The notes under the pieces: model-generated
Databases searched by the model: none
The model's input: only the letters and a program-made list of their open reading frames with translations
Told to the model about the DNA's origin: nothing
Translations under genes and position numbers: made by a program
Shown here: positions 1 through 8,383 of the stretch, piece after piece
How the letters are laid out: every line of letters starts with the position of its first letter
How positions within the stretch are numbered: position 1 is the first letter of the stretch
DNA from: JBAOHV01 sp037045265
GTDB lineage: Bacteria; Actinomycetota; Acidimicrobiia; Acidimicrobiales; Microtrichaceae
NCBI GenBank assembly: GCA_037045265.1
Contig: JBAOHV010000038.1
Span: forward strand, 20,525 to 84,524
DNA: 64,000 bases
Direction of reading: 5' to 3'

Positions 1-1222
1 GCGGTGCTCGCCGGCTACGACGTGATCGGCTTCGAGGTCGACCCGGCCAAGGTCGAGGCGCTCAACGCCGGGCGGTCCCACGTCGAGGACATCACCGCCG
101 AGGCAGCTGCGCCGACGTCGCTCGCCACCGGCCGCTACCGGGCCACCGCATGACCCGGCCGACCTGGCCGGGTTCGACGTCGCCGTCATCTCGGTGCCCA
201 CCCCGATGGGCGAAGGCGTGCCGGACCTGTCCTACATCGAGTCCGCGGCGGCGCACCCTGGCGCCGCACGTGACGCCCGGCGCGACGGTGATCCTGGAGT
301 CGACGACCTATCCCGGGCACGACCGAGGAGCTCGTCGCCCCGATCCTGGAGGCCGGCTCCGGGCTTGCGGGCCGGCGCCGACTTCCACCTGGGCTACAGC
401 CCCGAGCGCATCGACCCCGGCAACGCCGACCTGGCGCCTGGAGAACACGCCCAAGGTCGTCTCCGGCGTCGACGCCGCCTCGCTCGCCGCGGTGCAGGGC
501 TTCTTCGACGACATCGTCGAGACCACCGTTGCCGGTGTCGCGGCACCCGAGAGGCCGAGCTGACCAAGCTGCTCGAGAACACGTTCCGCCACGTCAACAT
601 CGCCCTGGTCAACGAGCTGGCGATGTTCGCCCGCGACCTGGGCATCGACGTGTGGGAGGCGATCGACGCCGCCTCGACCAAGCCGTTCGGCTACATGCGC
701 TTCACCCCCGGCCCCGGAGTCGGCGGCCACTGCCTGCCGATCGACCCGTCGTACCTGTCGTGGCAGGTCGAACGCTCGCTCGGCCAGACGTTCCGGTTCG
801 TCGAGCTGGCCAACGACGTCAACGAGCACATGCCCGACTACGTCGTGCGCCGCGTGCAGGCGCTGCTCAACGACCAGCGCAAGGCGGTGCAAGGGCTCGA
901 CCGGTGCTCGTGTACGGACTGGCCTACAAGGCCAACACCTCGCGACGCCCGTGAGACGCCGTCGCGGCCGATCGTCGACCAGCTGCTGCGGCTTGGGCGC
1001 CGAGGTGCGCGCTGGTCGACCCGCACGTGGCCGGCCGCGCAGTTCCCCGACGAGGCGACAGCCGTGTCGACGGCTCCGCCGATGACCTGGCCGACGCCGA
1101 CCTGGTGCTCTACCTGGTCGACCACGACGACTTCGACCGCGACGGCGATCGCGGCGTCGGGGGTCCCGGTGCTCGACTGCCGCCGGGCGCTGTCAGGTGA
1201 CTCGGATGTCCAGCACCTGTGA
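1..1222 (+). CDS. Nucleotide-sugar dehydrogenase (UDP-glucose/UDP-GlcNAc dehydrogenase family), 5'-truncated and frameshifted
   Basis: This enzyme family makes UDP-uronic acids for polysaccharide by two NAD-dependent oxidations of the sugar C6. The window opens inside the N-terminal Rossmann domain (AVLAGYDVIGFEVDPAKVEA). Central helices follow (ELTKLLENTFRHVNIALVNE, about 560-625), then the active-site loop GVGGHCLPIDP at about 718-750 with the catalytic cysteine, then the C-terminal domain to a TGA at 1220-1222. The reading frame changes near 150, 250, 315, 365, 440, 545 and 900. Most shifts fit one extra base (for example CCCGGGCACG where CCCGGCACG is expected), so sequence error is likelier than decay. 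The gene starts outside the window. UDP-glucose versus UDP-GlcNAc specificity cannot be decided. Confidence 0.85.
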
Positions 1223-1350
1223 ACGCCTGCTGAAGGTTCGGGCGTAGCCGCATCTGCCCGGCCGTCGCTCCGGTGCGCCAAGTTCTCGGCCACCACCCAT
1301 TCCGCGCGCCCGACCCGACCCCGAACCCCGACCTCCGACCTCCAGAAGCC

Positions 1351-1560
1351 TTCTCGGCACGTTTCCCGACCCCAGTCGCCTTCTCGGCACGTTCTCGGGT
1401 CGATTATCGACCCGAAACGTGCCGAGTTCGGGCGGGGAGGCCGAGTATGGGCGGGGCGGGGAGGCCGAGTTCGGGCGGGGAGGCCGAGCTCGGGCGGGGG
1501 CGTCGGGCGTAGGCCGAGTACGGGCGGGGTGGGCGTGCCGAGTACGGGCAGGGCGGGGCG
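1351..1560. repeat. Palindromic repeat family 1, locus A
   Basis: The core at 1383-1426 is a near-perfect palindrome. Left arm 1383-1404 (CTCGGCACGTT then CTCGGGTCGAT) pairs with right arm 1406-1426, leaving one bulged base. A second left arm (TTCTCGGCACGTT) lies at 1351. About six right-arm units beginning GCCGAGT(T/A) with GGGCGG tails run from 1421 to 1560. The same core recurs at 6404-6446 and 7620-7662. It sits between the convergent dehydrogenase and lectin genes. Confidence 0.85.
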
Positions 1561-1572
1561 GGTCCCCCGAGC

Positions 1573-1602
1573 GCCAGGCGGCCCGGGGCAGGGCCGCCTG
1601 GC
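1573..1602. terminator. Strong hairpin, probable terminator of the lectin gene (possibly bidirectional)
   Basis: GCCAGGCGGCCC at 1573-1584 and GGGCCGCCTGGC at 1591-1602 form a perfect 12-bp stem around the loop GGGGCA. It lies 17 nt beyond the minus-strand lectin stop and downstream of the plus-strand dehydrogenase. There is no U-tract, as is common for actinobacterial hairpin terminators. Confidence 0.6.
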
Positions 1603-1618
1603 TTGGGGTTTGGGGGGG

Positions 1619-2439
1619 TTACTGGAGGCGGGTGCCCCAGTTCTGGCTGGACGAGCCGTTGCAGGCGCCCAGTCGTAGCTGCCCTCCGGCGGTGTCGGCC
1701 GACTGGAGGCACAGCCCGGCCACGTCGTTGATCAGCTGCGTTCCCGACACACGCCAGCGCTGGTTGGGCTGGCCGTGGCAGTCATACAGGATCACCGCGG
1801 CTCCCGTGGCGCCGGTTCCGGCGTCGAGGCACTTGCCGTGGTCGCCTGCGTCGATGCGGGAGATCACCAGCCCTCCCGGGTCCAGGCGCCACCCCTGACC
1901 GGTGGCCGCATACGACTCGCAGGTCACGTCACGGACGACCGCTCCGTTCGAGGAGCTGTTGTCGGTCACCTCGGCGCACCGGTTGGTCGGTGCGTTGCGG
2001 AGCTGGCTCCACGCCCACGGAGTGGCCGGTTCGACGGCGATGCGCTGAGCCGGGTCCGAAGGATCGCACGCCACCAGGTTCATCAACGCGCGCCGGCAAC
2101 TGGTCGTTGTTCTTCACCGCCAGACAGGTGTTGCGGTAGGTGTTGACGAGCTGGGTGCCCGTCCACTCCCGATCGCTGCCACGGCACGTCGGCGCAGTTC
2201 CAGATCAGCACCTCGGCACCGGCGTTACCGCCGTTGCCGTCAAGGCAACGGTCACTGCCCCGGTTGACCACGAAGCCCTGGGGATCCAGGAACCAGCCCT
2301 GATCCGGAGCGTTGGTGCACATCCAGCTGTTCAGCCTGGTGCCGTTGTCGGTGTCGGCGTCCATGACCCCGGCGCACCGGTCCATGGCGGTGTTGCGGAT
2401 CCGCTGGTAGTTCCCCGGGGCAAGCGGCTCGAGCGTCCA
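1619..2439 (-). CDS. Ricin B-type (beta-trefoil) lectin-domain protein, frameshifted
   Basis: Two tandem beta-trefoil carbohydrate-binding units can be read. The upstream unit (about 2439-2090) contains NTAMDRCAGVMDADTDNGT and GSDRCLDGNGGNAGAEV. The downstream unit (2086-1619) contains GKCLDAGTGATGAAV, the QxW signature QPNQRW and a terminal SQNWGTRLQ. Such domains bind galactose or xylose polymers, usually outside the cell. Frames change near 2160 and 2090. In the upstream frame a TAA at 2440-2442 directly precedes the first recognisable residues, so the true start and any signal peptide are not located. The last 155 codons are open. Its position among polysaccharide genes suggests a cell-surface glycan-binding role, which is inference. 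Confidence 0.75.
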
Positions 2440-2618
2440 TTAGCGATTCGAGCAGTGCGCTGCCCGCCTGGCCGTGGACGTGTGAGCCCCTCTGAAGCAT
2501 GTTCAGGAGAATACACCGAACTCGGTTCACAATTAAGGGCGGGATTTTCCGGCTCTCCTGCTCGGTACGCTGGCATGACCGTGGCCGCAGTCCCGCGCCA
2601 CACTGCGAGAGGCGCTAC

Positions 2619-3574
2619 ATGAAGGTCGTGGTCACCGGCGGAGCCGGGTTCATCGGAGCCAACCTGTGCAGGCACGCTGGCGGCACATGACGCCGTCGAG
2701 CGAGGTCGTCGCGTTCGACGACCTCTCCACCGGGTTCCGCTCGAACCTCGACGGCGTCGACGCGACCCTCGTCGAAGGCGACGATCCTCGACCGCGACGC
2801 CATCGACGCAGCTGTCGACGGTGCCGCCGCGGTCGTGCACCTCGGCGCACGACCCTCGGTCCCCCGCTCGATCGCCGATCCCGGTCGCGTCGCACGACGC
2901 CAACGCCACCGGCACGCTCAACGTGCTCGAGGCCGCCCGCACGCGCCGGCGACGCACATGTGATCGTCGCCTCGTCGTCGTCGGTCTACGGCTCCAACCC
3001 GATCCTGCCCAAGCACGAGGACCTGGCCACCCGCCCGATGAGCCCCTACGCGGCATCGAAGCTGGCCACCGAGTCCTACGCGCTGGCCTGGCAGCGCAGC
3101 TACGGCATGCCGACGCTCGCGTTCCGGTTCTTCAACGTGTTCGGCCCGCTGCAGGCCGCCGGCCACGCCTACGCAGCCGTGGTCCCGGCGTTCGTCGACG
3201 CGGCGCTGCGCGGGCGAGCCGCTGCAGGTGCACGGCGACGGCACCCAGTCGCGTGACTTCACCTACGTCGACACCGTCTGCGCGGTGATCACCGACGCCG
3301 TCGTGCGCCGGGTGTCGAGCCCGGACCCGGTGAACCTCGCCTTCGGCTCGCGCACCAACCTGCTCGAGGTCATCGCGCTGCTCGAGGAACTGCTCGGGCC
3401 ACCCCGTCGAGGTCGAGCACACCGCGCCGCGGGTCGGCGACGTGCCGCACTCGCAGGCGGCGAACGATCGACTGCATGGCACTGTTCCCCGACGTCGAGC
3501 CGGTCGACCTGCGCACCGGGCTGACTGCGACGATCGACTGGTTCCGCTCGAACTCAACCACTCCCCAGGTCTGA
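2619..3574 (+). CDS. NAD-dependent epimerase/dehydratase (UDP-glucose 4-epimerase-like), frameshifted
   Basis: This is an extended short-chain dehydrogenase acting on NDP-sugars. It starts at ATG 2619 with MKVVVTGGAGFIGANL, whose TGGAGFIG loop binds NAD. Further landmarks are FDDLSTGFRSNL, VIVASSSSVYGSNP and the catalytic YAASK (YxxxK) at about 3047-3061, then RFFNVFGP and SRDFTYVDTV. It ends TIDWFRSN...PQV at TGA 3572-3574, giving about 318 residues, normal for the family. The frame changes near 2665, 2785, 2945, 3210 and 3400, each consistent with one inserted base (for example CTCGGGCCACC for CTCGGCCACC). It probably makes a sugar nucleotide for the transferase at 4449. The exact substrate is unknown. 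Confidence 0.85.
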
Positions 3575-4342
3575 GCCGCGATCACTCCAGCGCGCGCTCA
3601 CCGTCGCGCTGATCGCCGCCAACAGGGCCAGGCTCACCGCCGCGGCGACCCACGCGGGCAGGTAGCGACCAGCGCATCACCGCGCGGGGTACGACCAACA
3701 CGACCACCACGTGGGCCGACGCGAGGGTCCACCAGGCGCGCCCGGCGAGCGGCCGACCGAAGCCGAGCACCAGTGGTGCAACCGCGACCGCCCCGACGGC
3801 ACAGACCGAGGCCAGCGCCGATCCCCAGCCGGCCGAGCCGACCCACACCGACCCGACCAACGCGACGACCAAGGCCGCTGTTCCCACACGCCCGATCGGA
3901 CTGCCGAGCGTGCCGTGGCCGAGCGTGCGTGGCCGAGCGTGGCGTGGCCGAGCGTGCCGTGGCCGAGCGTGCGGCCGAGCGCCTGTGTGAGCACGACCGG
4001 GGCGAGCACTGCTGCGACGGCCAGCGGAGCCTCGGTGTCGGGCACCGCCGCCCAGATCCCCACCGCGCCGACCGCGGCGAGCGCGCCGGCCCACGACCCT
4101 AAGGGGTGCTGGTAGTCGGGCCTGGCGTCGTCGGCCGGCACGACCAGCACGGCCGCGGCGAGCCACCACGGCCACGCTCGCGGGCTCCCCCACCCCCCGA
4201 CCATCGCCGCAACCAGCCCTGCCACCGCCAACGCCCGACGGGACACGCCCTGGGGCGCCCACCGTGTCAAGAGCGAGACGACCAGTCCGAGGCCGAAAGC
4301 AAGGGCCCCGAATGCCAAGTGGTATCGATCGACCCAGTTCAT
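3554..4342 (-). CDS. Multi-pass membrane protein of unknown function, frameshifted
   Basis: The start at ATG 4342 gives MNWVDRYHLAFGALAFGLGL, followed by hydrophobic helices (LAVAGLVAAMVGG, WWLAAAVLVVP, LAAVGAVGIWAAV, LAVAAVLAPVVL). After the 15-bp repeat tract the frame moves and more helices follow (TAALVVALVGSVWVG, AVGAVAVAPLVLGF, HVVVVLVVPRAV, VAAAVSLALLAAISATV). The last frame ends near 3554, overlapping the epimerase end. I count about eight membrane segments but recognise no family. It lies between polysaccharide genes on the opposite strand, so a role in glycan export or modification is only a guess. Confidence 0.5.
3903..3985. repeat. 15-bp tandem repeat (TGGCCGAGCGTGCCG) inside the membrane-protein gene
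   Basis: About five head-to-tail copies of TGGCCGAGCGTGCCG are present. Some units are 14 bp long (TGGCCGAGCGTGCG), so the repeat breaks the reading frame of the minus-strand gene. The translated tract reads LGHGTLGHATLGHA. Confidence 0.75.
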
Positions 4343-4434
4343 GGGCCCGCCGGCTCCCGGTGCACCCGCACAGCTCAGCAGGCGGACATGCCCGACCGCC
4401 ACCGAACCCAGAACCCGTCTCCGCCTGGACTCGG

Positions 4435-4440
4435 TACGCT
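4435..4440 (+). promoter_or_regulatory. -10 box TACGCT, near-leaderless start of the sugar transferase
   Basis: TACGCT ends 8 nt before the GTG at 4449, so transcription would begin at or just before the start codon. There is no Shine-Dalgarno sequence. The longer string CTCGGTACGCT also occurs at about 2564-2574, ahead of the epimerase. Confidence 0.5.
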
Positions 4441-4448
4441 CATCCGTC

Positions 4449-5136
4449 GTGGAACATGAGCGTCCGTACCGAGGCAAGCGACTCGTCGACCTGAGCGTCC
4501 TGGCGTTCGTCGCGGTACCGGCGCTGGTGGTCGGTGCGCTCTGCGCCGCAGCGGTCCGGCTGACGTCGCCCGGCCCGGTGTTCTTCCGCCAGGAGCGGGT
4601 CGGCATGGGGGGCCGGCCGTTCATGGTCTGGAAGTTCCGCACCATGGTGCACGGCGACAACCCGATGATGCCCGACCCTGATCGCATCACCCGGGTCGGC
4701 GCCGTCCTGCGTCGCCTGTCGCTCGACGAGCTGCCCCAGTTGCTGAACGTCGCCACGGGCGAGATGAGCATCGTCGGTCCGCGCCCGACGCTCGCCTACC
4801 AGGTCGAACGCTACGACGACCATCAGCGTCGCCGCCTTGCGGTACGACCGGGGCTGACGGGGCTGGCGCAGGTCAACGGCCGCAACTCGTTGCCGTGGTC
4901 CGAGCGCATCGACCTGGACGTCACCTACGTCGGGACCCAGTCCCCGATCGAGGATCTCCGACTGATCGCCCGGACCGTGTCGACGATCCTGACCGGTGAC
5001 GGGGTCGAGGGGCACCCCACCGACGATCCGCTCGCCGTCGTCGACGATGGGCGCGCGGGTCGACGGGGTCGACGGTGTCAGCGGGACCGATGGGTCGCGG
5101 GTCGACGAGGTCGGCAGCATGGGCGACCGAGGATGA
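4449..5136 (+). CDS. Polyprenyl-phosphate sugar-1-phosphate transferase (bacterial sugar transferase)
   Basis: This membrane enzyme starts exopolysaccharide or O-antigen synthesis by moving a sugar-1-phosphate from a UDP-sugar to undecaprenyl phosphate. From GTG 4449 it has a basic N-terminus, one membrane helix (LSVLAFVAVPALVVGALCAA, about residues 16-35), then the family motifs SPGPVFFRQERVGMGGRPF, VWKFRTM, LRRLSLDELPQLLNV, MSIVGPRPTLAYQV, RPGLTGLAQVNGRN and LDVTYV. It is the short WcaJ/PglC-like catalytic form, about 228 residues. The frame appears to shift near 5047. In the shifted frame the stop TGA (5134-5136) overlaps the next gene's ATG as ATGA, supporting translational coupling and this end. 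Confidence 0.9.
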
Positions 5137-5770
5137 CGACCGATCTCGTCATCGTCGGCGCCGGAGGCCACGGCCGCGAGCTGTTCGACACGATCGCCGC
5201 GATCAACTCGGTCGAACCGACCTGGAACGTGCTGGGCTTCGCCGACGACGACCCACAGCACGACGACCGGACTCGACACGTCTCGACACGGAGGTGCTGG
5301 GCGACGTCGACTGGCTCGAGCAGGCTGCACACCCGTTCGCGCTCGGCATCGGGACTGCGTCGGTACGCCGGGCGCTATCGCTCCGACTCACGTCGGCGGG
5401 CTCCGCACCCCGTCGTTTCGTGCACCCCGGAGCGCATCTGGGCAGCGACGTCCGGCTCGGCGACGGCGTCGTCGTATTCGACCGTACGACGATCACCACG
5501 AACGTCGAGATCGGCGCGCACACGCACCTGAACGTGGGGTGCGCGGTGCAGCACGACACGGTCATCGGCGATTTCGTGCAGATGAGCCCGGGGGTGTTCG
5601 TCAACGGCGACTGCCTGATCGGCTCCGACGTGTTCCTCGGCACCGGCGCGATCGTCACCCGCGGGCGAACCGTCGGTGCCGGAGCTCGCATCGGTGCCGG
5701 GGCGGTCGTGCTCGACGACGTCGAACCCGGCGTCACGGTCGTCGGGGCACCGGCGCGCCCACGGCCGTGA
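5133..5770 (+). CDS. NeuD/PglD-family sugar O- or N-acetyltransferase, one frameshift
   Basis: The N-terminus MTTDLVIVGAGGHGRELFDT (ATG 5133) is the PglD-type nucleotide-sugar-binding Rossmann segment. The C-terminal half is a left-handed parallel beta-helix of hexapeptide repeats (GAHLGSDVRLGDGVVV, IGAHTHLNVGCAVQHDTVIG, IGSDVFLGTGAIVTRGRTVG), which binds acetyl-CoA. The frame changes once near 5275 (after DPQHDDRTR, resuming at LDTEVLGDVDW). The gene overlaps the sugar transferase (ATGA) and the phosphatase (GTGA), so the three form one operon. It probably acetylates the sugar unit of the polymer. The target sugar is unknown. Confidence 0.85.
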
Positions 5771-6306
5771 GCGCGTCGATCCTGTTCGTTTGCACGGCGA
5801 ACCGTGTGCGCTCCCCGCTCGCCGCTGCGGTGGCGAGTCGAGTTGTCGCAGAGTCCGGACTGCCGATCTCGATCTCATCGGCCGGGCTCATGGCCGGCGG
5901 GTTCCCCGCGGATCCAGACATGGCCCACGTCGCACGTAAGCGTGGATACGACCTGTCGGGACACGTCAGTCGGCAGGTCGACGCAGCGATGCTCGAACAC
6001 TCCGACCTGATCATCGCCATGACCGGCGCCCACGTCGTCGACCTGGTCGGCATGGCTCTCGGCACGACCCGCCGCATCCTCACGCTCCGCGAGGCCGGGG
6101 CCGCCGCGGCGCTCGCCGCGCCCACCGACTGGGATCCGACGTCGCTGCGGGCATGGGCCCTTGCGCCGACCGATCGGCCACTAGGCGAGCTGCTGGGCGG
6201 ACGCCACGACACCGCGGACCCGATGGGACGGTCGATGCGCCGCTACAGGGCCGCCGCGGACGAGATCGAACAGCTCACCACCGCGCTGCTCACCCCGCAC
6301 CCCTGA
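5767..6306 (+). CDS. Low-molecular-weight protein-tyrosine phosphatase (Wzb/Etp-like)
   Basis: The start GTG 5767 overlaps the preceding stop (GTGA). Near the N-terminus ILFVCTANRVRSPLAAAVAS contains the phosphate loop C-x5-R-S with the nucleophilic cysteine at about residue 9. A later segment LEHSDLIIAMTGAHV occupies the usual core position, and the C-terminal DPMGRSMRRYRAAADEIEQL carries the DP found near the family's general acid. At 179 residues it is slightly longer than the roughly 150-aa family norm. With a sugar transferase and acetyltransferase in the same operon, a role in controlling exopolysaccharide assembly is likely. No cognate BY-kinase is in the window. Confidence 0.85.
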   Translation: MSASILFVCTANRVRSPLAAAVASRVVAESGLPISISSAGLMAGGFPADPDMAHVARKRGYDLSGHVSRQVDAAMLEHSDLIIAMTGAHVVDLVGMALGTTRRILTLREAGAAAALAAPTDWDPTSLRAWALAPTDRPLGELLGGRHDTADPMGRSMRRYRAAADEIEQLTTALLTPHP

Positions 6307-6337
6307 GCAGCTCGACCTACTCACGGATTCGCCCAGC

Positions 6338-6535
6338 CTCGGCACGTTCTCCACTCGTTCTCGGCACGGTGCCCACTCGTTCTCGGCACGGTGCCCACTC
6401 GTTCTCGGCACGTTTCAGGTCGATAGTCGACACCAGGCGTGCCGAGTTGGGCGCGCGGAGGTGCCAAGTTGGGCGCGCGGAGGTGCCGAGTTGGGCGCGC
6501 GGAGGTGCCGAGTTGGGCGCGCGGAGGGTGCCGAC
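6338..6535. repeat. Palindromic repeat family 1, locus B, with 22-bp periodic arms
   Basis: Four left units begin CTCGGCAC at 6338, 6360, 6382 and 6404, exactly 22 bp apart. The core 6404-6446 (CTCGGCACGTTTCAGGTCGAT, one base, then GTCGAC through CGTGCCGAG) folds on itself. The right units begin GTGCC(G/A)AG at 6439, 6461, 6483 and 6505, again 22 bp apart, with a degenerate fifth at 6528. It fills most of the gap between the phosphatase gene and the next plus-strand gene. I see nothing else in 6307-6616. Confidence 0.9.
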
Positions 6536-6616
6536 GCGGGTTGGCGGGGCTCGACGGGGGTCGACGGGTGTGTGGTCCCCGCTGACAAGCTGCCCCGTCG
6601 GCTGTGTCGTGGCGGG

Positions 6617-7582
6617 ATGGATACAGAGCTTTCCACCATCGCCGAGGGGATCGCACGCAAGCAGATGGGCCTTGTCGCCAGGTTCCAGATCACCGGGCAC
6701 CCGAGAGCTGCCAGCTTCGTCAACTCCCAGCTACGTACCCGGCGCTGGCACGAGGTGGCGCCGGGCGTCTACTCGCACCCGGGGTACCCGGACAGCTGGA
6801 AACGTGCGCTGTGGATCAGCTACCTGCACGCCGGTTCCAGCGCCGTCGTCAGCCACCAGTCGGCGGGCCGTCTCCTGCGCCTGACCGGGGTCGAGCGGAC
6901 ACTGAGCCTGATGGTCGAACGCGACCACCGCCACGTGCGGAACCGCCGAGGAAGCGCGCGCCTGCACCGGCTCGTCGACGTGGCGCCGAGCGACGTCACG
7001 ATGATGTCCGGCATGCGGGCCACGACCGCTCCCCGGACTCTCGTCGATCTGGCCACAGTCGTGAGCCGCCAAGCCCTGTTGCACGCCACAGAGGATGCGA
7101 TCACCCGCGGGCTCACGACCGTCGCCGCGACCGGTGCCGTGCTCGAGCGGGTGCGGCGCCGAGGCAAGCCCGGGGTCGCCAAGATGTGCTCCGTCCTCGA
7201 CCAGCTGGGTCCAGGCGCCGCCGTCGCCGCGTCGAAGCTCGACAAGGCCCTCACCCACGTGATCAACCTCTCGGGGCTGCCCACACCGATCGCGGAGCAC
7301 CCGTTGCCCACGGTGCAGTGTCTCGACGGCCTCGTCGACCGCTACCTACCAGAGGCACTCCTGATCGTCGAGGCCGACGGCCGCAAGTGGCATGAACGGC
7401 GGCGCAACATGGCCCGCGACCGCGAACGTGACGTGGAGGCGGCACGGACAGGGCATCAGACGGTCCGGTTCATGTGGGAGAACCTCGTCTCGGACCCGGT
7501 CGGCTCGGCTGCGGCCCTGGTCGAGATCCACGAGATCCGCCTGGCCCAGCTGGGCCGCAATGGACGCGACTCACGTCGATAG
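6617..7582 (+). CDS. AbiEi-like antitoxin N-domain / DUF559 (Vsr-like) nuclease-fold protein
   Basis: The start is ATG 6617. The N-terminal third (residues about 1-85: EGIARKQMGLVARFQITGHP, RTRRWHEVAPGVYSHPGYP) resembles the winged-helix domain of AbiEi-family proteins. The C-terminal third (about 245-310) contains LVDRYLPEALLIVEADGRKWH followed by RDRERDVEAARTGHQTVRFM. It matches the DUF559/very-short-patch-repair-like PD-(D/E)xK fold, with candidate metal ligands D (VDRY), E and D (EADG) and H. At 321 residues it is typical of an orphan family widespread in actinobacteria. No AbiEii toxin gene is adjacent, so annotation as an antitoxin would mislead. Both flanks carry family-1 palindromic repeats, and its stop codon lies within repeat-like sequence. 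Confidence 0.7.
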   Translation: MDTELSTIAEGIARKQMGLVARFQITGHPRAASFVNSQLRTRRWHEVAPGVYSHPGYPDSWKRALWISYLHAGSSAVVSHQSAGRLLRLTGVERTLSLMVERDHRHVRNRRGSARLHRLVDVAPSDVTMMSGMRATTAPRTLVDLATVVSRQALLHATEDAITRGLTTVAATGAVLERVRRRGKPGVAKMCSVLDQLGPGAAVAASKLDKALTHVINLSGLPTPIAEHPLPTVQCLDGLVDRYLPEALLIVEADGRKWHERRRNMARDRERDVEAARTGHQTVRFMWENLVSDPVGSAAALVEIHEIRLAQLGRNGRDSRR

Positions 7583-7589
7583 CGGCGAG

Positions 7590-7662
7590 CTCGGCACGTC
7601 TCACGTCACTCTCGGCGAACTCGGCACGTCTCACGTCGATTGTCGACCCCAAGCGTGCCGAG
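7590..7662. repeat. Palindromic repeat family 1, locus C
   Basis: Two left units begin CTCGGCACGTCTCACGTC at 7590 and 7620, 30 bp apart. The core 7620-7662 reads CTCGGCACGTCTCACGTCGA, then T, a central T, and GTCGAC through CGTGCCGAG. A partial left unit (GACTCACGTCGATAG) forms the last codons and stop of the preceding gene. It lies between convergent genes and may also end transcription. Confidence 0.85.
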
Positions 7663-7681
7663 TTCGGCGCGAGTGCCCTGC

Positions 7682-8339
7682 CTAGAGCCCTTCGCAGATC
7701 CCTTCACCGGTGATCACCACGCCGGAGGCGCTGGAGCTCACGGTGAAGTTGGGCACCGGTTCACTCAGCATCCCGCTGCCGACCAGCTGCTGCTGGTCGA
7801 CAGGCGCTGAACCGTACGAGATCTCGTACGCCTGCGCGGCGACCTCGAGCACCCCACGATTGACCTGACAGACGGTGGCGTTCGACGACTCGCCGATGCT
7901 CGACAGCCCCCCACCGCCGTCCCCTCCCTCGGAACCCTGGCCAGGCACGGCCGTCTGGCCAGGCACTGTCGTGGTGAGCTCGGCCGGTAGGGACCCTCCG
8001 ATGACATCGGCGGCGTCGTCCGTGCCGGACAGGACCCTGTTGGCGAGTATCGCCATGATCGCGAACAGTGATCAGCAGGCCGAGCAGGCCCAGTCCGCCG
8101 ACCAGAGCGAAGCTCGGCGCGCGCCGGCCCATGGACGCGGGCTTGACGCGCTTCGGTTCCCGGGCGCCGCCACCACCAGATCCGCCGCCGCCACCACTAC
8201 CGCCGCTGTAGCCCCCAGCCGGTGACTGATACTGCGTCGGGGGAGCCGGAGGGGGAGGGGGTGGCGGTGGTGTTGGGTCGCCGCCGTCTGGTCGGATCGG
8301 TGCCCATCCCCCCGGAGGCGGTTGCCCTGGATCGCTCAC
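7682..8339 (-). CDS. Proline-rich, single-pass membrane protein with a pilin-like C-terminus, one frameshift
   Basis: The start GTG 8339 lies 6 nt after a TACAGT box. The N-terminal 60 residues are proline- and glycine-rich (QPPPGGW, TPPPPPPPPAPPTQ, GGYSGGSGGGGG). A basic stretch (REPKRVKPASMGRR) and one membrane helix (FALVGGLGLLGLLITV continuing FAIMAILANRVL) follow. The C-terminal 120 residues (CQVNRGVLEVAAQAYEISYG, QLVGSGMLSEPVPNFTVSSS) have the layout of a small pseudopilin head. The frame changes once within the helix, near 8065. A basic cytoplasmic tail, helix and outside head fit a type II secretion or competence-pilus-like minor subunit, but no prepilin peptidase motif is convincing. 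Confidence 0.55.
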
Positions 8340-8345
8340 ACCACG

Positions 8346-8351
8346 ACTGTA
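8346..8351 (-). promoter_or_regulatory. -10 box TACAGT, leaderless start of the pilin-like gene
   Basis: On the minus strand TACAGT is followed by six bases and then the GTG start at 8339, with no Shine-Dalgarno sequence. Confidence 0.5.
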
Positions 8352-8383
8352 CCGGCGGCCAACCGGATTTCTGGACCGGGCGC

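Noticed and set aside
2521..2540. Rex site at GGTTCACAATT upstream of the lectin gene
   Set aside because: Only one half-site (TTCACAA) is present without an inverted partner at the right distance.
6338..6535. CRISPR array
   Set aside because: Units are 22 bp head-to-tail with no unique spacers, they reverse orientation at a central palindrome, and no cas genes are nearby.
6617..7582. Type IV toxin-antitoxin system
   Set aside because: Only the AbiEi-like domain is present. No AbiEii-type nucleotidyltransferase toxin gene is adjacent, so a two-gene system cannot be claimed.
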